Shown: in pieces, positions 36,157 through 44,238 of the stretch
Numbering within the stretch: the first letter of the stretch is position 1
Layout of the letters: the number at the start of each line of letters is the position of its first letter
From: Bradyrhizobium sp. 199
GTDB lineage: Bacteria; Pseudomonadota; Alphaproteobacteria; Rhizobiales; Xanthobacteraceae
Assembly: GCF_023073355.1 (NCBI RefSeq)
Contig: NZ_JADPJI010000008.1
Span: 186,001 to 250,000, forward strand
Reading direction: 5' to 3'
DNA length: 64,000 nt
The notes under the pieces: generated by a model
Database searches by the model: none
What the model saw: only the letters and a program-made list of their open reading frames with translations
Told to the model about the DNA's origin: nothing
Translations under genes and position numbers: made by a program

Positions 36157-36926
36157 GTCAGCCCCGGAAATGTGCGTTGCATCGATTGCAGCTCGGACAG
36201 GAGATGGCCGAGATGTTCGCTGTGCCGACCCAAGCGGCCGCCCTGCTGCATCCAGTCGTTCTGCGGCAACACCAGCGTCGCCTGACCGACGATATCGGAA
36301 ACCGTCTGCAGCCAGGGCCCGCGCAAGGTGCCGGGATCGATGGCAATACCGGCGTGGATCAGGGCGCGCTCGCCTTCGTCCACATCAAACATCTCGCCGG
36401 TGAAGGCCCAGAGTTGATCGATTGCGGCTTGCGCGCGGGCGTGGCTCTCATCGGTGCCGTCGCCGAGCCGGATGATCCATTCCGAGGCATGGCGCAGGTG
36501 ATAAGCGCTCTCCTTCTCCGACTTGGCCGCGATCGCGGCAAGCGTCGTGTCGCGCGAGGTCATCATCGCGCGCCAATAAAGGTCGGCAAACGCGGAATAG
36601 AAGAACTGTCGCACCAGCGTCTGCGCAAAATCACCGTTGGGCTGCTCGACCAGCAACAGGTTGCGGTACTGCCTGACGTCCCGCAAATAAGCGAGCTTGT
36701 CCTCGTCATTCTCCTTGCCTTCGGCCTTGGCGGCGTAGGAGTAGAGCTCGCGCGCCTGGCCGATGAGGTCGAGCGCGATGTTGGAGAGCGCCATGTCCTC
36801 TTCCAGCATCGGCGCGTGGCCGCACCATTCCGACAGCCGATGGCCTAGGATTAGCGCATCGTCGGCGCGGCGCAGTGCATAGAGCACCAGCGGCGTTTCG
36901 GAGACCTGGATGTTGGCGACCGGCAT
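36150..36926 (-). CDS. paaC: Phenylacetyl-CoA epoxidase structural subunit PaaC
   Basis: A 258-residue ferritin-like, all-helical subunit that pairs with PaaA. LRRADDALILGHRLSEWCGH and LEEDMALSNIALDLIGQARE are typical; unlike PaaA it lacks a full diiron ligand set. In the complex it stabilises PaaA and binds PaaB. The gene is separated from paaB by a 129-bp gap containing a repeat, and it overlaps paaD. Confidence 0.94.
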   Translation of the reverse strand: MPVANIQVSETPLVLYALRRADDALILGHRLSEWCGHAPMLEEDMALSNIALDLIGQARELYSYAAKAEGKENDEDKLAYLRDVRQYRNLLLVEQPNGDFAQTLVRQFFYSAFADLYWRAMMTSRDTTLAAIAAKSEKESAYHLRHASEWIIRLGDGTDESHARAQAAIDQLWAFTGEMFDVDEGERALIHAGIAIDPGTLRGPWLQTVSDIVGQATLVLPQNDWMQQGGRLGRHSEHLGHLLSELQSMQRTFPGLTW

Positions 36927-36946
36927 GTTCTATCCACTTGTTCCGA

Positions 36947-37047
36947 CCTTCATCCCGAGGAGGCGCACAGCGCGGTCTCGAAGGATGGCCGCAGGGTTAC
37001 GGGCCGTCATGGTTCGAGACGCGCTTCGCGCTCCTCACCATGAGGGG
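36947..37047. repeat. Dispersed repeat, family C (copy 2), inside the paa operon
   Basis: TTCATCCCGAGGAGGCGCAC at one end and GCTCCTCACCATGAGGGGA at the other, with GAAGGATGG and GTTCGAGACGCG within. It separates paaB from paaC. Confidence 0.7.
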
Positions 37048-37055
37048 AGAGAGCG

Positions 37056-37343
37056 CTACATGTGTCCCACTTCCTCGGGCACCTCGTAGAAAGTCGGATG
37101 CCGGTAGATCTTCGATTCCGCCGGCTCGAACATCATGCCCTTGTCGGCGGGATCGCTCGCGGTGATCGCGGTGGACGGCACGACCCAGATCGACAGGCCC
37201 TCGCCGCGACGGGTGTAGATGTCGCGGGCGGCTTGCAGGGCCATGGTGACATCGCTGGCATGCAGCGACCCCACATGCTTGTGCGCGAGCCCGTTGCGGC
37301 TGCGAATGAAGACTTCCCATAGCGGTGTGTTCGGCGTTGTCAA
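37056..37343 (-). CDS. paaB: Phenylacetyl-CoA epoxidase subunit PaaB
   Basis: A 95-residue protein. PLWEVFIRSRNGLAHKHVGS and the downstream SIWVVPSTAI match PaaB, a small subunit that bridges PaaAC dimers. The start codon is TTG at 37343, preceded by AGGGGG in a short 9-bp gap after paaA. Ends EVPEEVGHM as in homologues. Confidence 0.95.
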   Translation of the reverse strand: MTTPNTPLWEVFIRSRNGLAHKHVGSLHASDVTMALQAARDIYTRRGEGLSIWVVPSTAITASDPADKGMMFEPAESKIYRHPTFYEVPEEVGHM

Positions 37344-37352
37344 TCCTGCCCC

Positions 37353-38345
37353 CTATTCCGCGGCTTGCGCGGTCTGGCGCTGCGCACGCTTTGCCGCGTA
37401 GGCAGCTGCCGCCTGGCGCACCCAGGCGCCCTCTTCATGTGCCTTGCGCCGCGCGGCCAGGCGGTCGCGATTGCAGGGCCCGTTGCCCGCGAGCACCTGT
37501 TTGAATTCTGTCCAGTCGATCTCGCTGTGGCGCCAGTGCCCGTCCGCATCCTGAATCATGTCGGGATCGGGAATGGTAAGGCCGAGATATTGCGCCTGCG
37601 GCACCGTGGCATCGACGAACTTCTGACGGAGCTCGTCATTTGAGAAGCGCTTGATCTTCCACTTCGCGGAGGTGTCACTGTGCTGGCTCGTGGCATCGGG
37701 GGGGCCGAACATCATCAGCACCGGCCACCACCACCTATTCAGCGCGTCCTGCGCCATCGCCTTCTGCTCGTCCGAGCCGCGGCACAGCGTCAGCATGATC
37801 TCGTAGCCCTGGCGCTGGTGGAACGATTCCTCCTTGCAGACGCGGATCATCGCGCGCGCATAGGGTCCATAGGAGCAACGGCACAGCGGGATCTGGTTCA
37901 TGATCGCGGCGCCATCGACCAGCCAGCCGATGGTGCCGATGTCGGCCCAGGTCAGCGTCGGATAATTGAAGATCGACGAATATTTCGCCTTGCCGGCGAG
38001 CATGGCATCGACCAGCTCTTCGCGCGAGGTACCGAGCGTCTCGGCGGCTGCGTAGAGATAAAGGCCGTGGCCGCACTCGTCCTGCACCTTGGCGAGCAGC
38101 GCGGCCTTGCGGCGCAGGGTCGGCGCGCGCGTGATCCAGTTGCCTTCGGGCAGCATGCCGACAATTTCGGAATGGGCGTGCTGGGAGATCTGGCGGGTCA
38201 GCGTCTTGCGATAGGCCCCCGGCATCCAGTCGTTCGGCTCGATGCGCTCCTCGGCATCGATGCGGGCCTGGAATTGCGCAGCCCTGGCCGCGTCCTCAAG
38301 ACCGCGATCGTCAGCCTCGGCCACATTCAGCGCCTGGGTGTACAT
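37353..38345 (-). CDS. paaA: Phenylacetyl-CoA epoxidase catalytic subunit PaaA
   Basis: A 330-residue ferritin-like diiron oxygenase subunit that forms the ring-1,2-epoxide of phenylacetyl-CoA. Ligand helices are visible as KVQDECGHGLYLY (ExxH) and RVCKEESFHQRQGYE (ExxH), and RRKAALLAK and SYGPYARAMIR are family marks. GGGAGGA precedes the ATG. First gene of paaABCDE-I-K; a promoter-like sequence with a central palindrome lies upstream. The later pathway genes paaFGHJZ are not in this window. Confidence 0.96.
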   Translation of the reverse strand: MYTQALNVAEADDRGLEDAARAAQFQARIDAEERIEPNDWMPGAYRKTLTRQISQHAHSEIVGMLPEGNWITRAPTLRRKAALLAKVQDECGHGLYLYAAAETLGTSREELVDAMLAGKAKYSSIFNYPTLTWADIGTIGWLVDGAAIMNQIPLCRCSYGPYARAMIRVCKEESFHQRQGYEIMLTLCRGSDEQKAMAQDALNRWWWPVLMMFGPPDATSQHSDTSAKWKIKRFSNDELRQKFVDATVPQAQYLGLTIPDPDMIQDADGHWRHSEIDWTEFKQVLAGNGPCNRDRLAARRKAHEEGAWVRQAAAAYAAKRAQRQTAQAAE

Positions 38346-38372
38346 GCGCGTCCTCCCATTTTATTGGACGGC

Positions 38373-38400
38373 AATATATAACGAAAATTTCATCATGCAA
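38373..38400 (-). promoter_or_regulatory. Promoter-like sequence of paaA with a PaaX-site candidate
   Basis: On the minus strand TTGCAT (38395-38400) and TATATT (38373-38378) are 16 bases apart. The spacer contains GAAAATTTC at 38383-38391, a perfect 9-bp palindrome around one base. The 76-bp gap is much richer in A and T than its surroundings. Binding by PaaX, encoded immediately upstream, is inferred. Confidence 0.5.
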
Positions 38401-38421
38401 GATATTTCTGTAACATGACCT

Positions 38422-39288
38422 TCAAGCCCCGAACCGCCTTTCCAGGAGGTTTCGCGCCGGCGGCAACGCCCCCTTCTCGTTGGCTCCACGTTCATCAAGC
38501 CATTGTTCCGATGGAGCGAGCAGCGCGCGATAAATTTCGCCGCAGAGCTTCCGTGCCGCCCTGCCCGGCCAGTCCCCCGGCAGCAGGCTCTCCGGCAGCA
38601 GCGGATCGCGCAGCACGACGCGGCGGTAGTAGTGGATCAGCAGGATGCGCGCGGTGAAGGCGTCGGCCTCGGACAGATCCGTGCCGCGCCCGATCGCGGC
38701 GCGGAGCGGCTCGAACGTCTTCATGAATTTCAAATAGGCGTCGGCCGTGCGGTCCAGCGGCCAGCTCGCGCTGAGCAGACGACGTCCGCTGTCGTCTTCC
38801 GCCGAGACCTCGAGACGGATCGCGCCCGAGGCTTCATCGGGCACCGGCACGCCTGACGGTGCGACCCAGACGCCAGGCAACGGACTGCCGAAACCCGCAT
38901 TGCGCAGCGCTTCGCGCGAGGCGTCACGGTCCTCTCCATTGCCGATCAGCAGCAGTTCGAAGCGCCCGGTCCAGTCGGATGGCGGCGGATCGTAGATATG
39001 GCGCGTCGCAGCCTCGAAAGTTTGTCGGCCCTTGTCGGCCAACCGATAAAAACTATTGCGACCGACCTTCTCGCGCGTCAGCCAGCCGTCGGCGGCAAGA
39101 CGAGACATCGCGGTGCGGACAACGCCGCTGTCGATATCGAGGCCTTCGAAGAACTCCAGCAGCGTACCCAGCCACACGGAGCCGCCGCGCGGCACGATGG
39201 CATCGCCGAACACAGTTATGACGATGGAGCCGGTGCGCGACGGCTCGCGCTTGAGCTGGTCGATGATGCGGGAGAGCGAATGCGCCAT
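38422..39288 (-). CDS. paaX: Phenylacetate catabolism repressor PaaX
   Basis: A 288-residue GntR-like repressor whose effector in characterised members is phenylacetyl-CoA. SRTGSIVITVFGDAIVPRGG at the N-terminus, then SGVVRTAMSRLAADGWLTRE forms the winged helix; the C-terminal part carries HYYRRVVLRDPLLPESLLPG, the PaaX C-domain signature. The ATG at 39288 gives family length. It is on the same strand as paaA and directly upstream, so it may control the gap at 38346-38421. Confidence 0.93.
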   Translation of the reverse strand: MAHSLSRIIDQLKREPSRTGSIVITVFGDAIVPRGGSVWLGTLLEFFEGLDIDSGVVRTAMSRLAADGWLTREKVGRNSFYRLADKGRQTFEAATRHIYDPPPSDWTGRFELLLIGNGEDRDASREALRNAGFGSPLPGVWVAPSGVPVPDEASGAIRLEVSAEDDSGRRLLSASWPLDRTADAYLKFMKTFEPLRAAIGRGTDLSEADAFTARILLIHYYRRVVLRDPLLPESLLPGDWPGRAARKLCGEIYRALLAPSEQWLDERGANEKGALPPARNLLERRFGA

Positions 39289-39360
39289 ACCCGAGCCATA
39301 GCGCGTTTGGTGCGGGCGCGACAATGGACGGGAGCGACCATTGACTAGAGCAGAGCTCGA

Positions 39361-39480
39361 TCCTTTGAGACGGCGCTTTGCGCCTTCTCAGCATGAGGCC
39401 TGATCTCTTCCGTGCGGCATCGATTGGTTTCAACCCTCATGGTGAGGAGCGCAGCAAAGCCGCGCGTCTCCGGATGATGC
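39361..39480. repeat. Dispersed repeat, family C (copy 3, degenerate)
   Basis: TTTGAGACGGCGCTTTGCGC and AACCCTCATGGTGAGGAGCG are recognisable fragments of the same element as at 13565 and 36947. It fills the gap between paaX and a hydrolase gene; nothing else is seen there. Confidence 0.6.
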
Positions 39481-39513
39481 TTCGCATCGCCAGGAGTATC
39501 ATGCAGGGCCCAT

Positions 39514-40284
39514 CTACCGATGCGGATCCGGATAGACCACGCTGCGCCAGCCGCTGCGGTCGAAAGGACGCCACTGGCCTTCCTTCTGCGCGAGGCGGTC
39601 GGCAACCGCGTAGACCACAGCGGGATGATGGCCCATGCCGCAATGGCTGCTCTCGACCTCGATGCTCTCGGTCTGCACGCCCGCCTTCTCCATGCAGCCC
39701 TGCCAGGCGCAGACGCCGTCGGTGCGGCTGAAGATGGCGGTGGTCGGCACCGGCGGCGGAGCGGCCAGCTCGCCGCCGAACTGCGGATCAACCTCGTCGG
39801 ACTTGCGCCCGCTCGCCCATTCATAGACGCGCCAGGCGTTGGTCGAGCGCGGATCGCCCGCAAACGGGCTTCCGAGCGTAATCACCTGACGAACGCTATT
39901 CGGAACCATCTTTGCAAGCTGGCGCGCATAGATGCCACCGAGGCTCCAACCTACCAGGCTGATCTTGCGGCCGTGGGTGTCGTTGAGCTCCCGGATCAGA
40001 TCGAGCATGGCATCCTGCACGCCGGGCCGCAGGCCGTAGTTGCGCCCCTGGCGCCAACCAGCCACCGCATAGCCCTTGCTCCTTAGAAAGGTTCGCAGCG
40101 CGCCCGTGGAGGTGTCGGAGGCCACGAGGCCCGGCAGCACCAGCACCGGATGCCCGTCGCCGCGCGGCGCGAGGCTCAGGAGCGGCAGCGCGCCGAGAAA
40201 TGCGCCGAACTCGTGGATCGCGCGCCCTTCAAGGAACATCAGAGTACGGGACGGCGGACGCAGCGTCTGGGCAGTAGCGGTCAT
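39514..40284 (-). CDS. Lipase-like alpha/beta hydrolase (paralogue 1)
   Basis: A 256-residue hydrolase. GDGHPVLVLPGLVASDTST, the nucleophile elbow KISLVGWSLGGIYARQLA, and the late acid/His region with FSRTDGVCAWQGC and ESSHCGMGHHP give the full triad, with Ser in GWSLGG. The same order of motifs occurs at 53085-53885, so the two are paralogues. The ATG at 40284 follows AGGGG. No signal peptide, so cytoplasmic. Its role may be in PHA or neutral-lipid turnover, judged by nearby genes. Confidence 0.82.
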   Translation of the reverse strand: MTATAQTLRPPSRTLMFLEGRAIHEFGAFLGALPLLSLAPRGDGHPVLVLPGLVASDTSTGALRTFLRSKGYAVAGWRQGRNYGLRPGVQDAMLDLIRELNDTHGRKISLVGWSLGGIYARQLAKMVPNSVRQVITLGSPFAGDPRSTNAWRVYEWASGRKSDEVDPQFGGELAAPPPVPTTAIFSRTDGVCAWQGCMEKAGVQTESIEVESSHCGMGHHPAVVYAVADRLAQKEGQWRPFDRSGWRSVVYPDPHR

Positions 40285-40487
40285 CAATAGTCCCCTGGGA
40301 AGAATTGCTGAAAGGGCCACCGGCCGTGACGCCGGCAAAAAAGGATTTGAAATCCAACACACCGGCTTCTGGATCGTTCCGCAACGCAACATGAATCAGC
40401 TAGGCGGCCGGTTCCCGACATTCAAGCGGGAGAGATGCGGGGCGACAATAGGCCCCCGCGTTAATGGTAACGGCCGTGACGCAAAAG

Positions 40488-41774
40488 TCACAGTAATCGG
40501 AGCAGGAATTCTACGGAGTAGAGCGCGAGCCCGGCGAGGCCGCCGATCAGCGAACCGTTGAAGCGGATGTATTGCAGGTCGCGCCCGATGTTGATTTCGA
40601 TGAGCGAAATCAGCTGCGCCATGTCCCACGCCTTGACCTGGTCGGAGATGAAGATCGAAACGCCGCTTTTCTGGTCGTCGACGAAGCTACGCAGCACTGC
40701 GACAAGACCCTTGTTGATCTCACCGCGCAACTCGGCATCGCCGGCGAGCGCCTCGCCCGCGGCGACGAACATGCCGGCGAGATGATGCTGCAGCACCTGC
40801 GTCTCGCCGCTCGCACTGCGCTCGATGAAAGAGCGCGTGTTGGCCCACACCGTGCGGGCGAGATCGGCAAGCTCGGGCCGCGCCAATAGATCGCGTTTCA
40901 GTCCATCGATGCGGTCGATATAGGCCTGATCGCTGCCGAGCCGGTCGACGAAGCTCAGCACCATGCGATCGAACTCGCCGCGGAACGGATGTTTGGGATC
41001 GCTGCGCACCTCATTGAAGAACGCCGTGGCAGACGCCACGATCTTGTTCACCAGAAACTTGTCGGCGCGATAGAGCCTGAGCAAGGTCGGCAGCTCCGCG
41101 CGCACCTTGTCGCGGATCATCGCCATCGTCTCTTGCTGGTTCATCGTCTCGTGCATCACGCGCAGGAGATCGTCGAACAGGATCTGGTGTCGACCCTCCG
41201 CGACGAAGCCGCGCAGCGTACCGGCGGCGAGCGGCGCCAAATCGATCGACTGGAGCTGCGAGGACATGCGGCGGATGATGAAGGTCATCAGGCCCGAGCT
41301 TTCCGTGGCGGAGACGGCATCCGGCAGCAGACGCAGCGCAAAGCGTGCAAGATCGTCGCTGCGCTTGCGATCGCGCAGCCAGTCGGCAACGAAAGAGCCG
41401 AAATCGATCTCCTTCAGCTTGGCCTCGACCGGACCCGCCTCGAGAAAATGCACCTGGATGAATTCGCCGAGCTTGTCGGCGATCCGGGCCTGGTTGCTCT
41501 GGATGATGGCGGTGTGCGGGATCGGCAGGCCGAGCGGCCGCTTGAACAGTGCAACCACTGCATACCAGTCGGCTAGTCCCCCGATGGTCGCGGCTTCCGC
41601 GAACGCGGCAATGAAGCCGAAGATGGGATGCACGTTCAGAAGGATCTTCGCAACGATGAAGAGCGCAAGCGTCGACGCCAGCACCAGCGTCGCCAGCACC
41701 TTGACGCGGCGAAGCTCGGCCGCGCGCTCGGCGTCACCGGGGCTGTCGAAGGAGAAGGTGGCGGGTGCGTTCAT
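40488..41774 (-). CDS. DUF445 family membrane protein
   Basis: A 428-residue protein of the DUF445 (YjiN-like) family. One hydrophobic helix lies near 27-46 (VLATLVLASTLALFIVA), then the conserved segment AAFAEAATIGGLADWYAVVALFKRP, a long helical middle and a final hydrophobic segment GSLIGGLAGLALYSVEFLL. The topology suggests a helical domain tethered to the inner membrane at both ends. Function unknown. 203 bp of empty DNA separate it from the downstream hydrolase. Confidence 0.85.
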   Translation of the reverse strand: MNAPATFSFDSPGDAERAAELRRVKVLATLVLASTLALFIVAKILLNVHPIFGFIAAFAEAATIGGLADWYAVVALFKRPLGLPIPHTAIIQSNQARIADKLGEFIQVHFLEAGPVEAKLKEIDFGSFVADWLRDRKRSDDLARFALRLLPDAVSATESSGLMTFIIRRMSSQLQSIDLAPLAAGTLRGFVAEGRHQILFDDLLRVMHETMNQQETMAMIRDKVRAELPTLLRLYRADKFLVNKIVASATAFFNEVRSDPKHPFRGEFDRMVLSFVDRLGSDQAYIDRIDGLKRDLLARPELADLARTVWANTRSFIERSASGETQVLQHHLAGMFVAAGEALAGDAELRGEINKGLVAVLRSFVDDQKSGVSIFISDQVKAWDMAQLISLIEINIGRDLQYIRFNGSLIGGLAGLALYSVEFLLRLL

Positions 41775-41790
41775 GGTGAACCGGAGACTA

Positions 41791-41831
41791 CGTCATTCCG
41801 GGGCGGTCCGCAGGACCGAACCCGGAATGAC
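41791..41831. repeat. Dispersed intergenic repeat, family D (copy 3, short)
   Basis: CGTCATTCCGGGGCGGTCCG and GAACCCGGAATGACG pair over a short loop. Located between the phasin terminator and the DUF445 start. Confidence 0.7.
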
Positions 41832-41851
41832 GGCAATGATGACGACAACAC

Positions 41852-41879
41852 AAAACAAAGGCCCGCCGAAGCGGGCCTC
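41852..41879 (-). terminator. Rho-independent terminator of the phasin gene
   Basis: On the minus strand AGGCCCGC-TTCG-GCGGGCCT is a perfect 8-bp stem with a stable tetraloop, followed by TTGTTTTG. It begins 27 bases after the phasin stop codon. Confidence 0.85.
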
Positions 41880-41906
41880 AAATTTCGGTTTGCTCGGGGC
41901 GCCAGA

Positions 41907-42362
41907 TCAGGCGGTCTTGGTGTAGACCTTGGCGAAATTGTCCTGCGCGGACTGCGCGCCGTTGGCGGCGAGCTTGCCGAAATAGTCGGCGGTCGCCTTG
42001 GCGCGCGAGACGAACACTTCGCCGCGCGAGCGGAGCAGGCCCGACTGGATCTCGACGGCCTCGCTGAACGACTTGGCGGAGGCGAGCTTGTCGATACCGG
42101 CGAAGAACGCCTGGGCGTCGTCGTAGATCGCCTGCTGGATGTTGCGGCTGATCTTGCCTGCTTCAGTGACGGACTCGGTCACTGCGTTCTCGACGGCGGC
42201 GGTCACGCGCTCGGAGCCAGCGAACACCTCGGCAGCACGGTCCTTGGCGGTGTTGGCGGACTTCTTGACGAACTCGCGGGCGGCCTCGGGAACTTCCAGG
42301 TTCTGGATGTTCTTGAATGCGTCCTTGAAGCCTTCGAAAGCGGTGTTGGTTTCGGTGGTCAT
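41907..42362 (-). CDS. Phasin family protein
   Basis: A 151-residue amphipathic helical protein of the phasin family, which coats polyhydroxyalkanoate granules. The N-terminus TAFEGFKDAFKNIQNLEVPE and the alanine-rich helices (AAVENAVTESVTEAGKISRN, FVSRAKATADYFGKLAANGA) are typical. The ATG at 42362 follows GGAGAG. It has its own promoter region with a strong palindrome and its own terminator, but lies just downstream of phaE-phaC-GNAT, which supports a granule role. Confidence 0.9.
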   Translation of the reverse strand: MTTETNTAFEGFKDAFKNIQNLEVPEAAREFVKKSANTAKDRAAEVFAGSERVTAAVENAVTESVTEAGKISRNIQQAIYDDAQAFFAGIDKLASAKSFSEAVEIQSGLLRSRGEVFVSRAKATADYFGKLAANGAQSAQDNFAKVYTKTA

Positions 42363-42433
42363 TGGGGTTCTCTCCATCCTCGTTGCTTTGAGCTATGGGC
42401 TCACCCCGTCCGCATTTGGCCCGGGGCCCCATC

Positions 42434-42462
42434 TATATGGCACGGTTAATGGTGCGATGCAA
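42434..42462 (-). promoter_or_regulatory. Promoter-like sequence of the phasin gene
   Basis: On the minus strand TTGCAT (42457-42462) and CATATA (42434-42439) are 17 bases apart. The -35 box is also the left part of the adjoining palindrome, so a bound protein would exclude polymerase. Confidence 0.4.
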
Positions 42463-42476
42463 TATTCATATTGCAT
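42457..42476. promoter_or_regulatory. 20-bp palindrome upstream of the phasin gene (candidate PhaR site)
   Basis: ATGCAATAT-TC-ATATTGCAT is perfect over both 9-base arms. PhaR-type repressors of PHA metabolism bind TGC/GCA-rich inverted sites at phasin promoters, so PhaR is the natural candidate. No phaR gene is in the window. Confidence 0.55.
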
Positions 42477-42565
42477 TGCGATATCACGAAATCGTGAACA
42501 GCCTTACCGGGAGGCAATCTGGTACCTCCGCCAGGCAGGTTCCCAACCGGATGAGCCGGCCCTAC

Positions 42566-43159
42566 CTAGTGCTGCACCGCGCTTGGCAGCCCGTAGGCCT
42601 CCATCTGGGCCCGGACCTGCGCGATGTTGTGCCCGAGCACGACGATGTCATGGGTCTTGCCATCGACGTCCCGAACGTGGTCCCGCAGCAGCGCTTCGGC
42701 CTTGAAGCCGAGGCTCTCGAACACGGCGATCGCCGCCTGCTGGTCGACCGTCATCTGGACCGAGAGCTTTTCCAGGCCGGCCCCGAGCGCGAGCGCAAAG
42801 GTCTCCTGCGAGAGCGCCCGCCCCACCCCCTTCCCGCGCACATCGAGCGAGACCACCATCCTGATCTCGCCGACATGGGGTGACCAGGAATAGGGATCGC
42901 GCACCAGTGTGCCGCAGCCGACGACCTTGCCGTCCCTGACTGCAAGCAGGCTCGTGATCGCACCACGCTCGATCTCCTTGACCCAGGCCGACAGCACCTT
43001 CGGCTCGCTGATGTTGCGCGGCAGAAACAACAAATCGTGCGTCGGCAGGCCCTTGCCGAACGCGAGCACCGCGGCTTCATCCGCGGGCGCCATCAGGCGA
43101 ATCTCGATATCGCCGGCGTCGGTCTTGACGTGGCGCGGATAGGAACGCTGTTCGCTCAT
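42566..43159 (-). CDS. GNAT family N-acetyltransferase
   Basis: A 197-residue acetyltransferase-fold protein. The acetyl-CoA loop is VVSLDVRGKGVGRALSQETF (RxxGxG/A form), followed by QQAAIAVFESLGFKAEALL, the usual last strand-helix pair. The ATG at 43159 overlaps the phaC stop in an ATGA, indicating coupling with the PHA synthase genes. Acceptor substrate unknown. Confidence 0.85.
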   Translation of the reverse strand: MSEQRSYPRHVKTDAGDIEIRLMAPADEAAVLAFGKGLPTHDLLFLPRNISEPKVLSAWVKEIERGAITSLLAVRDGKVVGCGTLVRDPYSWSPHVGEIRMVVSLDVRGKGVGRALSQETFALALGAGLEKLSVQMTVDQQAAIAVFESLGFKAEALLRDHVRDVDGKTHDIVVLGHNIAQVRAQMEAYGLPSAVQH

Positions 43160-44238
43160 GTCGATCTCTTTCCCAGCCAGGAATCCAGTTTTGGCCATAG
43201 CCGCTTCACGGCGTTGGCGCCCGCGACGAGCGAAACGTGACCGCCTTTCAGCATCACCTCTTCCTTGTCTGCAGATCCAATCTTCGCAATGAGGTGCTTG
43301 GCGGCCTCATACGGCACGATGTGATCGTGCTCAGCGACCGCATGCAGGATCGGCACCTTGATATTCTCAAGCTTCGCGGCGCGGCCGCCCACCGACATGG
43401 TGTCGTTGAACAGCTTGTTGTCCCACATCAGGTCCTTGGTGATAGTGCGGAAATATTCTCCTGCCAGCGGCAGCGTGTCGGTCGCCCAGCGGTCGAACAT
43501 GCGGTACGACTTGACGAACTCGTCGTTCCAGATGTTTTCCCAGAGCTGGATCTGGCTCACCGTGCGCGAGGCCGGGCGCAACATCTCGAAGGAGGACAAG
43601 ATCATCTCCGGCGGCACATTGCCGATGCTGTCGACGAGACGGTCGACATCGAAATAGCGGCGATCCGAGAAATTCGAGAACAGCTTCATCTCGCGGAAGT
43701 CGATCGGCGTGGTGAAGCAGATCAGGTTCTTCATCGGCCCGTCCTGGTGGATCGAGCCGTACAGCAGCGACAGCACACCACCGAAGCAATAGCCGATGAC
43801 GGAAACGTCCTGCTCGCCGGAATCCTGCTGCACCCGGCGGACGCAGTCCGGAACGAAGTCTAGGACATAGTCCTCCATCCGCAGGCTCTTCTCCTCCGGT
43901 CTCGGCGCGCTCCAGTCCAGCATGTAGACGTCGTAACCCCGCTTGAGCAGGAATTCGATGAAGCTCTGGCCAGGAACGAGGTCGAGAATGTAGCCGCGAT
44001 TGGTGGTGGCCATCACGATCAGAACCGGCACACGGTAAATCTCGTCCGACATCGGCCGGTAGTGATAGAGATTCATGGTGCCGCGCGAATGCAGCACGTC
44101 TTTCGGCGTCGAGCCGAGCGAAGGGCCCGAGGTCGAGAAATATTCGACGCCCTTGATGCTGCGCTGGATCGCACGCTGCACCTCGGACTGGATGCGCTCC
44201 GGGATGGATGCGAAATCGAGTCCCGTCGGCGCGTTCAT
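43156..44238 (-). CDS. phaC: Class III polyhydroxyalkanoate synthase subunit PhaC
   Basis: A 360-residue synthase of the class III type, about 200 residues shorter than class I PhaC. The lipase-like box is VIGYCFGGVLSLLYG with nucleophile Cys151. Asp305 lies in VAEHDHIVPYEAA and the general-base His334 in LKGGHVSLVAG, a spacing close to the Cys-Asp-His triad of the Allochromatium enzyme. It polymerises (R)-3-hydroxyacyl-CoA and needs a PhaE partner, encoded directly upstream with a 4-base overlap. Confidence 0.9.
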   Translation of the reverse strand: MNAPTGLDFASIPERIQSEVQRAIQRSIKGVEYFSTSGPSLGSTPKDVLHSRGTMNLYHYRPMSDEIYRVPVLIVMATTNRGYILDLVPGQSFIEFLLKRGYDVYMLDWSAPRPEEKSLRMEDYVLDFVPDCVRRVQQDSGEQDVSVIGYCFGGVLSLLYGSIHQDGPMKNLICFTTPIDFREMKLFSNFSDRRYFDVDRLVDSIGNVPPEMILSSFEMLRPASRTVSQIQLWENIWNDEFVKSYRMFDRWATDTLPLAGEYFRTITKDLMWDNKLFNDTMSVGGRAAKLENIKVPILHAVAEHDHIVPYEAAKHLIAKIGSADKEEVMLKGGHVSLVAGANAVKRLWPKLDSWLGKRST

